From Planctomycetota bacterium (lineage in GTDB: Bacteria; Planctomycetota; Planctomycetia; Planctomycetales; Planctomycetaceae), in assembly GCA_030836185.1 (NCBI GenBank), contig JAURQH010000039.1, forward strand, positions 1 through 64,000: 64,000 bases of DNA, given 5' to 3'. The position numbers and the translations under genes are program-made. The notes under the pieces are model-generated. The model made no database searches and was not told where the DNA came from. It was given only the letters and a program-made list of their open reading frames with translations. The first letter of the stretch is position 1, and every line of letters starts with the position of its first letter. Shown piece by piece: positions 35,642 through 44,504 of the stretch.

Positions 35642-36805
35642 ATGAGACGAAAGATCCTCTTTCCACTCCTGTTTTCTGTATCAACGCTGATACTTTCCAT
35701 TTCAATCACTCATGCCGAAGACCAACCGAAGGCTGAACGAAAAGCCAAGAAATCAAAAGTTCAAATCGCAATCCTCCTTGATACCAGTGGAAGCATGGAA
35801 GGCTTGATTCACCAAGCTCGAACGCAGTTGTGGAAAATTGTGAATGACTTCGAGAACTGTCGAAAAAACAAACGCCGCCCTGACCTCGAAGTCGCTTTGT
35901 ATGAGTATGGCAAGAGCTCTCTTCCGGTCACCGAACACTACCTGAAACAAATCGTTCCCTTCACGGGCGACTTGGACATTCTCTCCGAAAAACTCTTTGA
36001 ACTGAGGACCAACGGTGGTCAGGAGTATTGTGGTGCTGTCATTCATGACGCGGTTCTCAATCTGGAATGGAGCAAACGACCTGACGATCTCAAAATGATT
36101 TTCATCGCCGGGAACGAACCTTTCTCACAAGGCCCGATCGATTTTCGATCAAGTTGCCGATCAGCCATCTCGAATGGAGTGACGATTAACACCATTCACT
36201 GTGGCTCAGAGGCGGAAGGCAAACGTGGTTTTTGGGCCGAAGGAGCATTGCTAGGTGAAGGGGAGTTCCTGAATATTAACCACAACGATGTGCGTCCCGT
36301 GCCAAGCACTCCCTACGACAAGCGGCTGATGGAATTAAGCAGCCAATTAAACACCACTTATGTGCCGTACGGCCAAAAAGACAAACAAGAAAGTTTTCTG
36401 AAGAGGCAAGAAGCTCAAGATGCCAATGCCTCGGAAGCAGCCCCCTCCGTTGCAGCGGGACGTGCAGCGACGAAAAGTTCTGGCTTCTATCGAAATTCGA
36501 CCTTTGATTTGCTGGACGCTATTGAAGAAGGAAAAGTGAAGTTGAAGTCTCTTAAGGAAGACGAACTGCCACCGGAGCTCAAAAAGCTGAGTCCCGAGAA
36601 ACGAGACGAATATCTTGCTCAAAAGAAAAAGGAACGTCTCACTGTTCAGAGCGAGATCAAAAAGCTCAATAAGCAACGAACTCAGCACTTGGCAGAATTG
36701 ACTGAGGCCACTCCTGATGGAGAAACCCAGTTTGATGATGCTGTCCTCAAGACCGTGCGAACTCAAGCAAAAGCACGCAATTTTGAGTACGCAACACCTG
36801 AGTAG
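35642..36805 (+). CDS. secreted von Willebrand factor A domain protein
   Basis: A 387-residue protein from the ATG at 35642 with AAGGAGA upstream; an earlier in-frame ATG exists but lacks this site. A signal peptide ends near ITHAEDQ. The vWA core follows: QIAILLDTSGSMEGLI (MIDAS DxSxS), LRTNGGQEYCGAVIHDAV, and MIFIAGNEPFSQGPIDF. The region after it (about 270-385) is charged and helical with EELKKLSPEKRDEYLAQKKKERLTVQSEIKKLN. vWA domains bind partner proteins through a metal ion. It is divergent from comEC and followed by a likely terminator. Confidence 0.9.
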   Translation: MRRKILFPLLFSVSTLILSISITHAEDQPKAERKAKKSKVQIAILLDTSGSMEGLIHQARTQLWKIVNDFENCRKNKRRPDLEVALYEYGKSSLPVTEHYLKQIVPFTGDLDILSEKLFELRTNGGQEYCGAVIHDAVLNLEWSKRPDDLKMIFIAGNEPFSQGPIDFRSSCRSAISNGVTINTIHCGSEAEGKRGFWAEGALLGEGEFLNINHNDVRPVPSTPYDKRLMELSSQLNTTYVPYGQKDKQESFLKRQEAQDANASEAAPSVAAGRAATKSSGFYRNSTFDLLDAIEEGKVKLKSLKEDELPPELKKLSPEKRDEYLAQKKKERLTVQSEIKKLNKQRTQHLAELTEATPDGETQFDDAVLKTVRTQAKARNFEYATPE

Positions 36806-36842
36806 ACGCTGACTTTTTTCAAAGGCAACCCTTTCCTAGAAT

Positions 36843-36876
36843 GGGAGACAGTATTTCTGTCTCTCATTCTTTTTAT
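36843..36876 (+). terminator. probable terminator after the vWA gene
   Basis: GAGACAG (36845-36851) and CTGTCTC (36857-36863) form a 7-bp stem with a 5-base loop, followed by a T-rich tail (TCATTCTTTTT). This ends the vWA transcript 38 bases after its stop and just ahead of the next gene. Confidence 0.6.
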
Positions 36877-37825
36877 GTTGCCAACTATGACAATCAAATC
36901 TTTCTGCTCTTTCATTGCCTTTGCTCTCCTCACCTCTAATCCGGTCTTGGCCCAGGTTGAAGATCTCGCATTATTCCCGAAAACACTCACCTCCTTCGAG
37001 CCTTACTGTGACAACCCCATTTTCACAGCGAGCACCAAGGAGCAATGGGATGCACGTCTCCGAGAGCGTGGCTGGATTTTAAAATCTCGTAATCAGTGGT
37101 GGTTGTGGTACACCGGCTATGATGGTGAACGCTCCAGCATCAAATCCCTCGGGCTTGCCACGTCAAAAGACGGAATTCACTGGACCCGACATCCCCAAAA
37201 CCCATTAATTTCCAATCTCTGGGTTGAAGACATGATGGTGGTTGAGCACCAAGGAACCTTCCACATGTTCGCGGAGGGACGAGGGGATCAGTCTCATCGA
37301 CTGACTTCCAAAGATGGCGTTCACTGGAAATCCGCAGGCCAACTCGATGTGCGGCTCACCAATGGACACCCCATTCCCGCTGGACCGTTCGGCACACCGA
37401 CTGCTTACTTCGAAAACAACACCTGGTATCTTTTTTATGAACGTCGCGATGCTGGCATCTGGCTGGCCACGTCAAAAGACCTGAAACTGTGGACCAACAT
37501 TCAAGACGAACCCGTCATGACACCGGGACCAGAATTATTCGATCAAGATCTTATTGCCCTCAATCAGATCTTCAAATTTCAGGGAAATTATTACGCCTCG
37601 ATTCATGGAGCATCGAACAATCACGACCCTCGATTGTGGGCTTCAGGAATTGCCGTTTCGGACGATCTTATTCACTGGAAAAAACACACTTATCCACTTC
37701 GTCCCATCACTGAAAACAAGTCGAGCGGCCTTTTTATTCAAGACGGAACCCACTTTCGCTTCTACACAATGCACGACAAAATTGACCTGCACTTGCCATC
37801 CAAAATAGATCGAGACCAGAAATGA
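36875..37825 (+). CDS. secreted GH43-like five-bladed propeller protein
   Basis: A 316-residue protein (or 312 from the ATG at 36887) with a signal peptide ending NPVLAQ. Repeated blades with the pattern DGIHWTRHPQNPLI, KDGVHWKSAG, KDLKLWTN, DDLIHWKKH are those of glycosidase-like beta-propellers (GH43/GH32/GH130 and unclassified relatives). TGYDGERSSIKSLGLA and FGTPTAYFENNTWYLFYERRD are similar. Catalytic acidic residues cannot be placed with certainty, so activity on a sugar is likely but not shown. It overlaps the PaaI gene by ATGA (stop at 37825). Confidence 0.78.
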   Translation: MLPTMTIKSFCSFIAFALLTSNPVLAQVEDLALFPKTLTSFEPYCDNPIFTASTKEQWDARLRERGWILKSRNQWWLWYTGYDGERSSIKSLGLATSKDGIHWTRHPQNPLISNLWVEDMMVVEHQGTFHMFAEGRGDQSHRLTSKDGVHWKSAGQLDVRLTNGHPIPAGPFGTPTAYFENNTWYLFYERRDAGIWLATSKDLKLWTNIQDEPVMTPGPELFDQDLIALNQIFKFQGNYYASIHGASNNHDPRLWASGIAVSDDLIHWKKHTYPLRPITENKSSGLFIQDGTHFRFYTMHDKIDLHLPSKIDRDQK

Positions 37826-38244
37826 CATCGAAAGACTGGCACTTCCCCGAAGCTCTCAAACGTGGCGAATTTCCCTTCCTGAATCTCCTCGGGATTGAAG
37901 TCGGAGAAATCGAGAGCGGAAAGGCGATCATCCACTTAACCATTGAAGAAAAACATTTGCGATCACTCGGAATGGCGCATGGTGGAGTGACTGGCACTTT
38001 GCTCGATTCCGCGTTGGGTATTGCGGGAGCCTCCCAGGCTCCCGACCAGCATCATGCAGTCACAATGCAACTCAACATCAATTTCACGAAGACGGTCAAA
38101 CAGGGTGACCGCCTCACAACGACAGGCCGTTGCCTCCATCACGGCACGAGAACTGCCGTCTGCCAAGGAGAAACAACCGATCAAGAAGGGCAAATTGTTG
38201 CGACGGCCACATCGACTTTGATGTTTCTTCCGCTAGAGCGCTAA
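37822..38244 (+). CDS. PaaI-family hotdog thioesterase
   Basis: A 140-residue protein overlapping the previous gene by four bases (ATGA), so they are translationally coupled. GMAHGGVTGTLLDSALGIAG is the signature of PaaI-like hotdog thioesterases, with the helix that binds the CoA ester; ITVQL-like strands (HHAVTMQLNINFTKTVKQGDRL) follow. It would hydrolyse an acyl-CoA, often a phenylacetyl-type or other aromatic acyl group, in the cytoplasm. The neighbour secreted propeller is unrelated in chemistry, so the pairing may be only positional. Confidence 0.88.
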   Translation: MTSKDWHFPEALKRGEFPFLNLLGIEVGEIESGKAIIHLTIEEKHLRSLGMAHGGVTGTLLDSALGIAGASQAPDQHHAVTMQLNINFTKTVKQGDRLTTTGRCLHHGTRTAVCQGETTDQEGQIVATATSTLMFLPLER

Positions 38245-38344
38245 CAAGAAGAGCACTCGTCTCAATATAACTCAGAGAATCCTCTTGCCGTGCGTGATTG
38301 AGACCGATAAACTCAACACATCACGTATCTTTGATGGGTTTCGG

Positions 38345-39796
38345 ATGCATCATCTCACAGATCAACACAATGAGTTTGGCCTACCATCGCTCACTCGCCG
38401 AACGATGCTTCAAGCGGGTACGGTCAGTCTGCTGGGGCTGGGTACAAACCACCTGCACGCATTGAATGAAGCGACCTTGGCGAAAGGTTCGGCCAAATCG
38501 ATTATCTATCTCTTTCTCTCAGGAGGGCTGGGACAACAAGATAGCTTCGATATGAAGCCGGAAGCCCCCGAGAACATCCGTGGAGAATTTCTGCCGATTT
38601 CAACGGCAACTCCCGGTGTTCATATTTGCGAACACCTGCCACAACTGGCTAAGCGGAGTCAACATTGGTCCCTCGTTCGTTCTCTCACGCACCCCTATAA
38701 CGAACACTCCGAAGGTCACCACGTCATGCTGACCGGCAGAACGATGAAACCTCCTTCGTTCCAAGCTAATAAACCCATGCCAGATGACTGGCCTTCCATT
38801 GCTTCCATCATTGGCGATCAACTTCCCTCCAGCAACAATCTTCCTCCAGCCGTGGTCCTCCCCGAACAACTCAAACATCGCACCGGTCGTGTGATCCCAG
38901 GGCAGTTTGCCGGACAAATGGGTTCGAAACGAGATCCCTGGTTCATTGACGCCAGTCCTTATAATTCCGTCACTTATGGAGCGTTTCCTGAGTATGAGTT
39001 TCACCACGCTCGGGGAAAAGAAAACAACACAAAACTGCGGTTCGAAGCTCCCAGCCTGACCCTTCCCAATGAACTCAATTTTCGACGGATTGATCGTCGA
39101 ATGAATCTCCTCGGACGGCTTGAAGATCAACGCATCACATTAGACACAGACGCCTCGATGACATCATTTGACCGATATCGTGAAGGAGCGGTTTCTTTGC
39201 TGACCGATCCGGGTGTGCGGAACGCATTTGATGTCACCCAAGCCGACGACAACACGCAAGATCGATATGGAAGACATTCTTTCGGCTGGTCTCTGCTGAT
39301 GGCGAAGCGATTGGTCGAAGCCGGCGTTCGTCTCGTTCAGGTGAATCTGGGAAACAATGAAACCTGGGACACGCACGGCAATGCGTTTCCAAACTTAAAA
39401 AACTTTCTGTTCCCTCCTACCGATCAGGCTGTTTCTGCCCTACTCGATGACCTGGCTGAGTCGGGGCTTCTCGATGAAACCTTAATCGTAATGGCGGGGG
39501 AATTTGGAAGAACACCGAAAGTTTTCGGGCTTCCACAACACTACAAGGACCCAGGTCGTGATCACTGGGGAGCCGCACAATCCGTCTTTCTTGCCGGAGG
39601 TGGAATCATTGGTGGCCACGTCATCGGCTCGACAGATCGTGAAGGTGGACACCCCGCTTCCGACCCACAAACCCCGGAAAACTTGGCGGCCACCATCTAT
39701 CAATGTCTGGGAATTCCCGAAACGGCTGCCTGGAAAGATGATTTGGGAAGACCTCATCACATCTATCATGGCAAGCCCATTTCAGGTTTGCTGTAG
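38345..39796 (+). CDS. DUF1501 secreted protein
   Basis: A 483-residue protein from the ATG at 38345, chosen because it places LTRRTMLQAGTVSLLGLG (a twin-arginine-like leader) near the N terminus; a TTG at 38285 and a GTG at 38294 are in the same frame and cannot be excluded. DUF1501 pattern: FLSGGLGQQDSFDMKPEAPE, RSLTHPYNEHSEGHHVMLTGR, GVRLVQVNLGNNETWDTHG, IVMAGEFGRTPKV, GRDHWGAAQSVFLAGGGIIGGHVIG. It is related to, but not the same subgroup as, the gene at 11170-12573. It stands alone, without a DUF1549/1553 partner. Confidence 0.9.
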   Translation: MHHLTDQHNEFGLPSLTRRTMLQAGTVSLLGLGTNHLHALNEATLAKGSAKSIIYLFLSGGLGQQDSFDMKPEAPENIRGEFLPISTATPGVHICEHLPQLAKRSQHWSLVRSLTHPYNEHSEGHHVMLTGRTMKPPSFQANKPMPDDWPSIASIIGDQLPSSNNLPPAVVLPEQLKHRTGRVIPGQFAGQMGSKRDPWFIDASPYNSVTYGAFPEYEFHHARGKENNTKLRFEAPSLTLPNELNFRRIDRRMNLLGRLEDQRITLDTDASMTSFDRYREGAVSLLTDPGVRNAFDVTQADDNTQDRYGRHSFGWSLLMAKRLVEAGVRLVQVNLGNNETWDTHGNAFPNLKNFLFPPTDQAVSALLDDLAESGLLDETLIVMAGEFGRTPKVFGLPQHYKDPGRDHWGAAQSVFLAGGGIIGGHVIGSTDREGGHPASDPQTPENLAATIYQCLGIPETAAWKDDLGRPHHIYHGKPISGLL

Positions 39797-39908
39797 GCCG
39801 TATGCACTTCGAGACGTACAACGTCTCTTGACCACTTTTAAGCAGAGGCCTATACCTGTCGCTGATACAAAGTTGTCATAACGTCCAATCATATATTGTT
39901 CTTTTCAT

Positions 39909-40763
39909 ATGACCGAGCCGACACCCTTGCGACCCACAGATTCTCTCCGGTTATTATGTGTGAGTTCTTCGGAACCATCTTGGATTGGAATAACGATCCA
40001 ACTCAATCACAGGCAAGTGAGCGAACCGCACTATCGCTGGTCGAGTACACCACATGAAGCTCTCACCATTCTTCGTCGAGAAATCTTTGACGCCATCCTG
40101 ATTGTCAAGGATGCGAATCCTGAAAATGACTCGTTGGAAGTTGCCAATATTCTGCAACTGTTGGAAGCGATGCGTACGAGTGGTCACGATGAACCAGTCT
40201 TGATGGTCATCGACCAGTTAGGCGATGAAGAGTGGGCCGAAATGTGCCAACAGGGATGTGACATTATCCTCAGCCAAAAGAATTGGAACACACCGGCTTT
40301 GGTCCCGTCGTTGTTGCGGTCTGTCAAACGAAACGAACTTCAAAGATCTAACCAGCGTATTGAGGCAGCGAATCGCAAATTGTCAGTCCGTGAGAAAACC
40401 GAATCACAAACGATTTTCACTCATCTCCATCAAATCATACACCACCGTGAGTTGTTACAGAGAGAGACTCACTCGTCTGAATTCCCAGAAGAAGTCAAAG
40501 ACCTGTACGGACACCTGTTGCGAACATTTTGCATGATGGGTGAGGGTACGTTAACCGCTGAACTCACACAGCTCACAAAAATCTTAACAACGGCCAATGC
40601 AACAACAGCCGAGGTCCTGAAGATGCACGTTGAACAGACACAGAAACTTGTTGCTAAACTGGGAAGCCGTGGTTCGCGACATGTTCTGGTTCGCGCCGAT
40701 CTATTAATTATCGAGCTTCTGGTGCATCTGGGTGACGAATTCCACTCTTACACCCGCTCATAA
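39909..40763 (+). CDS. degenerate receiver-like protein with helical tail
   Basis: A 284-residue protein. Residues about 12-135 have the alternating strand/helix form of a receiver domain (LRLLCVSSSEPSWIGITIQL, FDAILIVKDANPENDSL, EPVLMVIDQLGDEEWAEMCQQGCDIILSQKNW). However the acidic pair expected at the end of strand 1 is SSSE, and the phospho-acceptor position is in IVKD, so normal phosphorylation is unlikely; a Lys (SQK) may match the conserved lysine. The rest is alpha-helical without a DNA-binding domain. It may be a pseudo-receiver used as a protein interaction module. The next gene, folC, starts 140 bases later. Confidence 0.72.
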   Translation: MTEPTPLRPTDSLRLLCVSSSEPSWIGITIQLNHRQVSEPHYRWSSTPHEALTILRREIFDAILIVKDANPENDSLEVANILQLLEAMRTSGHDEPVLMVIDQLGDEEWAEMCQQGCDIILSQKNWNTPALVPSLLRSVKRNELQRSNQRIEAANRKLSVREKTESQTIFTHLHQIIHHRELLQRETHSSEFPEEVKDLYGHLLRTFCMMGEGTLTAELTQLTKILTTANATTAEVLKMHVEQTQKLVAKLGSRGSRHVLVRADLLIIELLVHLGDEFHSYTRS

Positions 40764-40903
40764 ATTCCTGCCGCACTCGTCATTCCTCTCCCCTTGTGAC
40801 TCGCCATCACTGTTTGATTTTGACAAAATTGTGTTGGTGGTCGGTTATCCTGAGACTTCTTGAGATCAACGGCCCCTCTTTTCATTCTCAGTGGACCAGC
40901 AGG

Positions 40904-42289
40904 ATGACGACATACCAGCAGGCAATGGACTTTCTCCTGAACCGCACCAACTTTGAACAAAAGCAATCCACATCGTATCGTCATACAGACTTCAAACTGG
41001 ATCGCATGAAGCAATTGCTGGAAGAACTGGGTAACCCACAACGCCTCCAGTCCATTCATATCGCGGGAACAAAAGGAAAGGGCTCAACAGCACATATGGT
41101 CGCCGCTTGCCTGCAATCTGCAGGACACCGAGTCGGGCTGTTCACATCACCACATCTGGAAAAATATGAAGAACGAATCCAAATTGATGGTGAGATGATC
41201 AACCAGAGCCAACTGATTGAACAAACCCAAGTTTTGAAAACCGCTGTTGAATCTCTACGTTCAAAATCAGATGCGCACGAACCTACTTTTTTTGAACTGA
41301 CGACGGCTCTCGCCTGGCTATGCTTTCGAGACGCTAATGTTGATGTTGCCGTCATGGAAGTCGGCCTGGGGGGACGACTCGACTCCACCAATATATGTCA
41401 TCCCCAAGTCACCGTGATCACTTCAATTGGTATCGATCACACAGAACAACTCGGAAACACGATCACGAAAATTGCCAGCGAGAAAGCAGGAATCATCAAA
41501 TCTGGCATCCCGGTGATTAGCGGATGCAAATTGCCCGATGCACAACAGGTCATCCGTGAGAAATGTCAACAACTGAACTGCCCACTCTGGGAAGTCGATT
41601 CGGAGATCACTTACTCCAGCTTTCAGTCTTCGAAAAGCGGTCAACTTCGACACAACATTAACATTGGCGATAGAAGCATTACAGACCTGTCTTTGCCATT
41701 GTTGGGTAAGCATCAGGTTCGAAACTTGGCAACTGCCTTGGGTGCTGTTTTGAAAGCCGTTGATACGATGGACAATCATCCGCCTTCTATCTCCGACGCC
41801 ACGATCAAATCAGCCATCGAAAATCTGAAGATTCTCGGTCGTCAGGAAATTCTTCACACACGTCCCCTAACTCTGTTAGATGTCGCTCACAATACCGACT
41901 CGACCCAAGCGCTCATCCAAACTCTGAAGAATCAAACACTTCCCCCAAAAGGGAGACGCGTCCTCGTGTTTGGCTCGGCTCGGGACAAACCGTATCAAGA
42001 ACAGCTTACAGATCTGATTCCACACTTTGACGATCTCATCCTCACTGCAGCCACTTCTAGCCAAAGATGCTGTCCACCTGAAGATCTCAAAGCCTCACTT
42101 CTCCCCAGCGCCGAGATCAACATCTCTATCGCGCAAACACCTGTTGAAGCAATCGAGAAAGCTCGACAACTTGCCCAAAAAACGGGCCTGATCGTTGTGA
42201 GTGGTTCCTTTTATCTGGCTGGAGAGATTCGCCCTCTCCTCAAAGCTTGGCAAGAAAAAAGGCAACCACATTCACATGTGATTGCCTGA
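40904..42289 (+). CDS. folC: FolC, folylpolyglutamate/dihydrofolate synthase
   Basis: A 461-residue ligase from the ATG at 40904 (AGG just ahead; the frame is open from 40796). GTKGKGSTAHMVAACL is the P-loop; SPHLEKYEERIQIDG the folate/glutamate region; GLGGRLDSTN, SIGIDHTEQLG and LDVAHNTDSTQ are the Mur-ligase-like centre and C-terminal signatures. It adds glutamate to dihydropteroate and to folate. The last bases of the gene also form a hairpin that probably terminates the convergent operon (see 42251-42287). Confidence 0.94.
   Translation: MTTYQQAMDFLLNRTNFEQKQSTSYRHTDFKLDRMKQLLEELGNPQRLQSIHIAGTKGKGSTAHMVAACLQSAGHRVGLFTSPHLEKYEERIQIDGEMINQSQLIEQTQVLKTAVESLRSKSDAHEPTFFELTTALAWLCFRDANVDVAVMEVGLGGRLDSTNICHPQVTVITSIGIDHTEQLGNTITKIASEKAGIIKSGIPVISGCKLPDAQQVIREKCQQLNCPLWEVDSEITYSSFQSSKSGQLRHNINIGDRSITDLSLPLLGKHQVRNLATALGAVLKAVDTMDNHPPSISDATIKSAIENLKILGRQEILHTRPLTLLDVAHNTDSTQALIQTLKNQTLPPKGRRVLVFGSARDKPYQEQLTDLIPHFDDLILTAATSSQRCCPPEDLKASLLPSAEINISIAQTPVEAIEKARQLAQKTGLIVVSGSFYLAGEIRPLLKAWQEKRQPHSHVIA
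42251..42287 (-). terminator. terminator for the minus-strand operon, inside folC
   Basis: Read on the minus strand, AGGCAA, a mismatch and CACAT pair with ATGTG and TTGCCT (42260-42287), and a T run of six, C, TT follows (the plus-strand A run at 42252-42260). This is a strong intrinsic terminator for the pilus-type operon coming from the right. It lies within the last codons of folC, 46 bases past the operon's last stop. Confidence 0.72.
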
Positions 42290-42332
42290 GTCTGATTGTT
42301 TTTAGAATTTCTCTAGCCGCTTTCAAATTGAA

Positions 42333-44423
42333 TTATGGGCTCGGAGAAGACCGTCTTCCTCGGCGACTTGTTGCAGAGCTGGGACGAGAGCCAGAGCCCT
42401 CTCCCCCACTGTAACCATCGCCGCCATACTCGCCTTCTTCTCCCATCAGAAACTGTTCAGCCGCAGAAGCTTCCTTCGCGGCTTCTGCATATTCTTTTCC
42501 GAGCTCATCTTGAAACTTCTGGAACCTTTGAGCAGTGATTCGTTTCGTTTCTCGATCATAGGGACTGATCGCAGCAAGCTGACCTTGTTCATCAAGCACT
42601 AAAATCTCATCGAACTTGGCCTTGGTCGGCACTTTGCCAAGATCGGGTAACTGAGTATCCAGCTCAAAAGTATCATTGTTCAATAAATCCACGAGCAAAT
42701 GGTCGGAGTTCACGACCACATCTTGTGCATCATAGGTTTCGTCTAATGGATTGACCACTCGGGTTTTGATCTGACCGGCAATTCGATCACCGATGGCAAC
42801 TTTCAGAGTCTCGTTGACGACTGTTCCTGTCGGTGAATTCCACTGAAATATATTGATACTGGCCATATCTTGCCGTCTCGCTCGATCAAAGTCGACGTTT
42901 GCCAGAAAGTATTCCGATTTAGGACGAACCTGTACTGCCGTCGTGGGTTCACTCCATTCAGACTTTTTCGTACGTCCCTCAGCAACATCTGGGCTTTCCA
43001 ATAACTCGATTGGCTTGGCAAAATTCGGGTTCTCAAATTCGAGTTGAACACGATATCGATAGACAACACCGGGCTCCACATCGAAATCGAAATAACGAAA
43101 TAGCAACAAACGCCCGCTCGCTTTGGAACGTGTCGTTGTCAACAATCCACCTTCTCCTGGTGACGCACCGGGAGAAGCACCGTAATACTCAGGGTTCTCT
43201 GTGTATGCACTGTTCATTTCCTCGCGATAGGAATTTTCATAATCGGCCATGTAATCGGAATTCGAACCCATTCCGAGTTCTGATTGCATGTTGCGAACAT
43301 TATAAGCCTGTCCTGAGAAACCACCTTCTTCAAGGGGGTCAAGCTGCCCAGATTGCTTTCTGATCGCTTCGTAGGCTTCGATCAGCTTTTCTTGCCGAAG
43401 AGTTTCGCGTCGAATTTCTTCTTCGGAAAGTTCAAAATTGGTCACACTTGGGTGAGTGGCATGCTTCCCCCAAATTCCGAGAACACGCCTTGGTAACGGC
43501 TCCGTGATCACGGGATCGGTAATCGTGACATCAACGGTGTCTGCCTCAAAGTCGTAAGCTTTATTCAAGACTTCAATCGAGTTTTGGATGTCCAGATCTT
43601 TCCACTCGCCACTCCAGGGGTCATCCTGAGAAACGGCTCGCTGCCTTTGAATCAGAAAATTGACAATGTCCGGTTCCACAAATGCGGCTTGATCGGGAGG
43701 CAAATTCAAAGCATCGACATATTTGGCCTTTTGAGTCTGCCAGTCGACCACACCACGAATCGAGACGAAACGATACCCTTCGCCGTTCAACTCGACTTTT
43801 TGAGTGCCACCTTCACCCATCATGCCTTCGTCGAATCCAAAACCGACTCCACCATCACCCGCATATTCACCGGGAGGAGACTCAAAGCCAGCTCCGGCGG
43901 GATCCGTTCCAAACTCACTCGCAGCAGGTGATTTATTTCTTTTTCTGAGCGCTTCGGGGATGTCTGACTCATCAATTTCTGGCTCATCTTCCGCAGCATC
44001 ATCTCCATCTACGGCTTCGTCTTCAGCAGGAATTTGCAACAGAAACTCGTCCGCCGTGGCGATCAGTTTTTCCACTGTCAGGAAATCTGGTTCGGTGATG
44101 GGTTCGCTTTTGGGATAAATCGGCGTGTACATCGGGGTGCTGAAGGCAAAATCGGAGGTATTGATTCCCTCACGCATGGCTTGCCCTCTCGCAACGATGT
44201 CCTTCTTGGGCATCAACTCTTTACGCTTTTCAGCCGGCCATTCGGACTGATCAATTTTAAGATCAGCTTCCTTAGACAATTTGACCAACTCTTGTGGAGT
44301 TCGATCATAAGGCGACCAGCGCGTACTCTTCAGTACAAACAGCGCTGCGATCACGATGAGACCGAAGGCGATTTTTTCGCCATGCTTTAAGAGGAACTCT
44401 TTGGGATTTAAGCCTTTCATCAT
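42333..44423 (-). CDS. membrane protein of pilus-type operon, Gly-rich segments
   Basis: A 696-residue protein with an AGGAGAG site before the ATG. One membrane segment near the N terminus (KIAFGLIVIAALFVL, about 18-32) is followed by a long exported part. It contains low-complexity Gly/Tyr/Glu-rich segments (GEYAGDGGVGFGFDEGMMGEGG in the first half; GEEGEYGGDGYSGGEG at the end) and a basic Ser/Arg C terminus. I do not recognise a family; position in the operon suggests a PilP-like or scaffold part. It is the last gene of the operon and is followed by the terminator in folC. Confidence 0.78.
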   Translation of the reverse strand: MMKGLNPKEFLLKHGEKIAFGLIVIAALFVLKSTRWSPYDRTPQELVKLSKEADLKIDQSEWPAEKRKELMPKKDIVARGQAMREGINTSDFAFSTPMYTPIYPKSEPITEPDFLTVEKLIATADEFLLQIPAEDEAVDGDDAAEDEPEIDESDIPEALRKRNKSPAASEFGTDPAGAGFESPPGEYAGDGGVGFGFDEGMMGEGGTQKVELNGEGYRFVSIRGVVDWQTQKAKYVDALNLPPDQAAFVEPDIVNFLIQRQRAVSQDDPWSGEWKDLDIQNSIEVLNKAYDFEADTVDVTITDPVITEPLPRRVLGIWGKHATHPSVTNFELSEEEIRRETLRQEKLIEAYEAIRKQSGQLDPLEEGGFSGQAYNVRNMQSELGMGSNSDYMADYENSYREEMNSAYTENPEYYGASPGASPGEGGLLTTTRSKASGRLLLFRYFDFDVEPGVVYRYRVQLEFENPNFAKPIELLESPDVAEGRTKKSEWSEPTTAVQVRPKSEYFLANVDFDRARRQDMASINIFQWNSPTGTVVNETLKVAIGDRIAGQIKTRVVNPLDETYDAQDVVVNSDHLLVDLLNNDTFELDTQLPDLGKVPTKAKFDEILVLDEQGQLAAISPYDRETKRITAQRFQKFQDELGKEYAEAAKEASAAEQFLMGEEGEYGGDGYSGGEGSGSRPSSATSRRGRRSSPSP

Positions 44424-44504
44424 GCTCTCCTGTGCGTGATGGAACTCGGTAAACGAGTCGTGATGGTTGTATTGTTTAAGCGTAAAATCTCTTGGATGAT
44501 CAGG

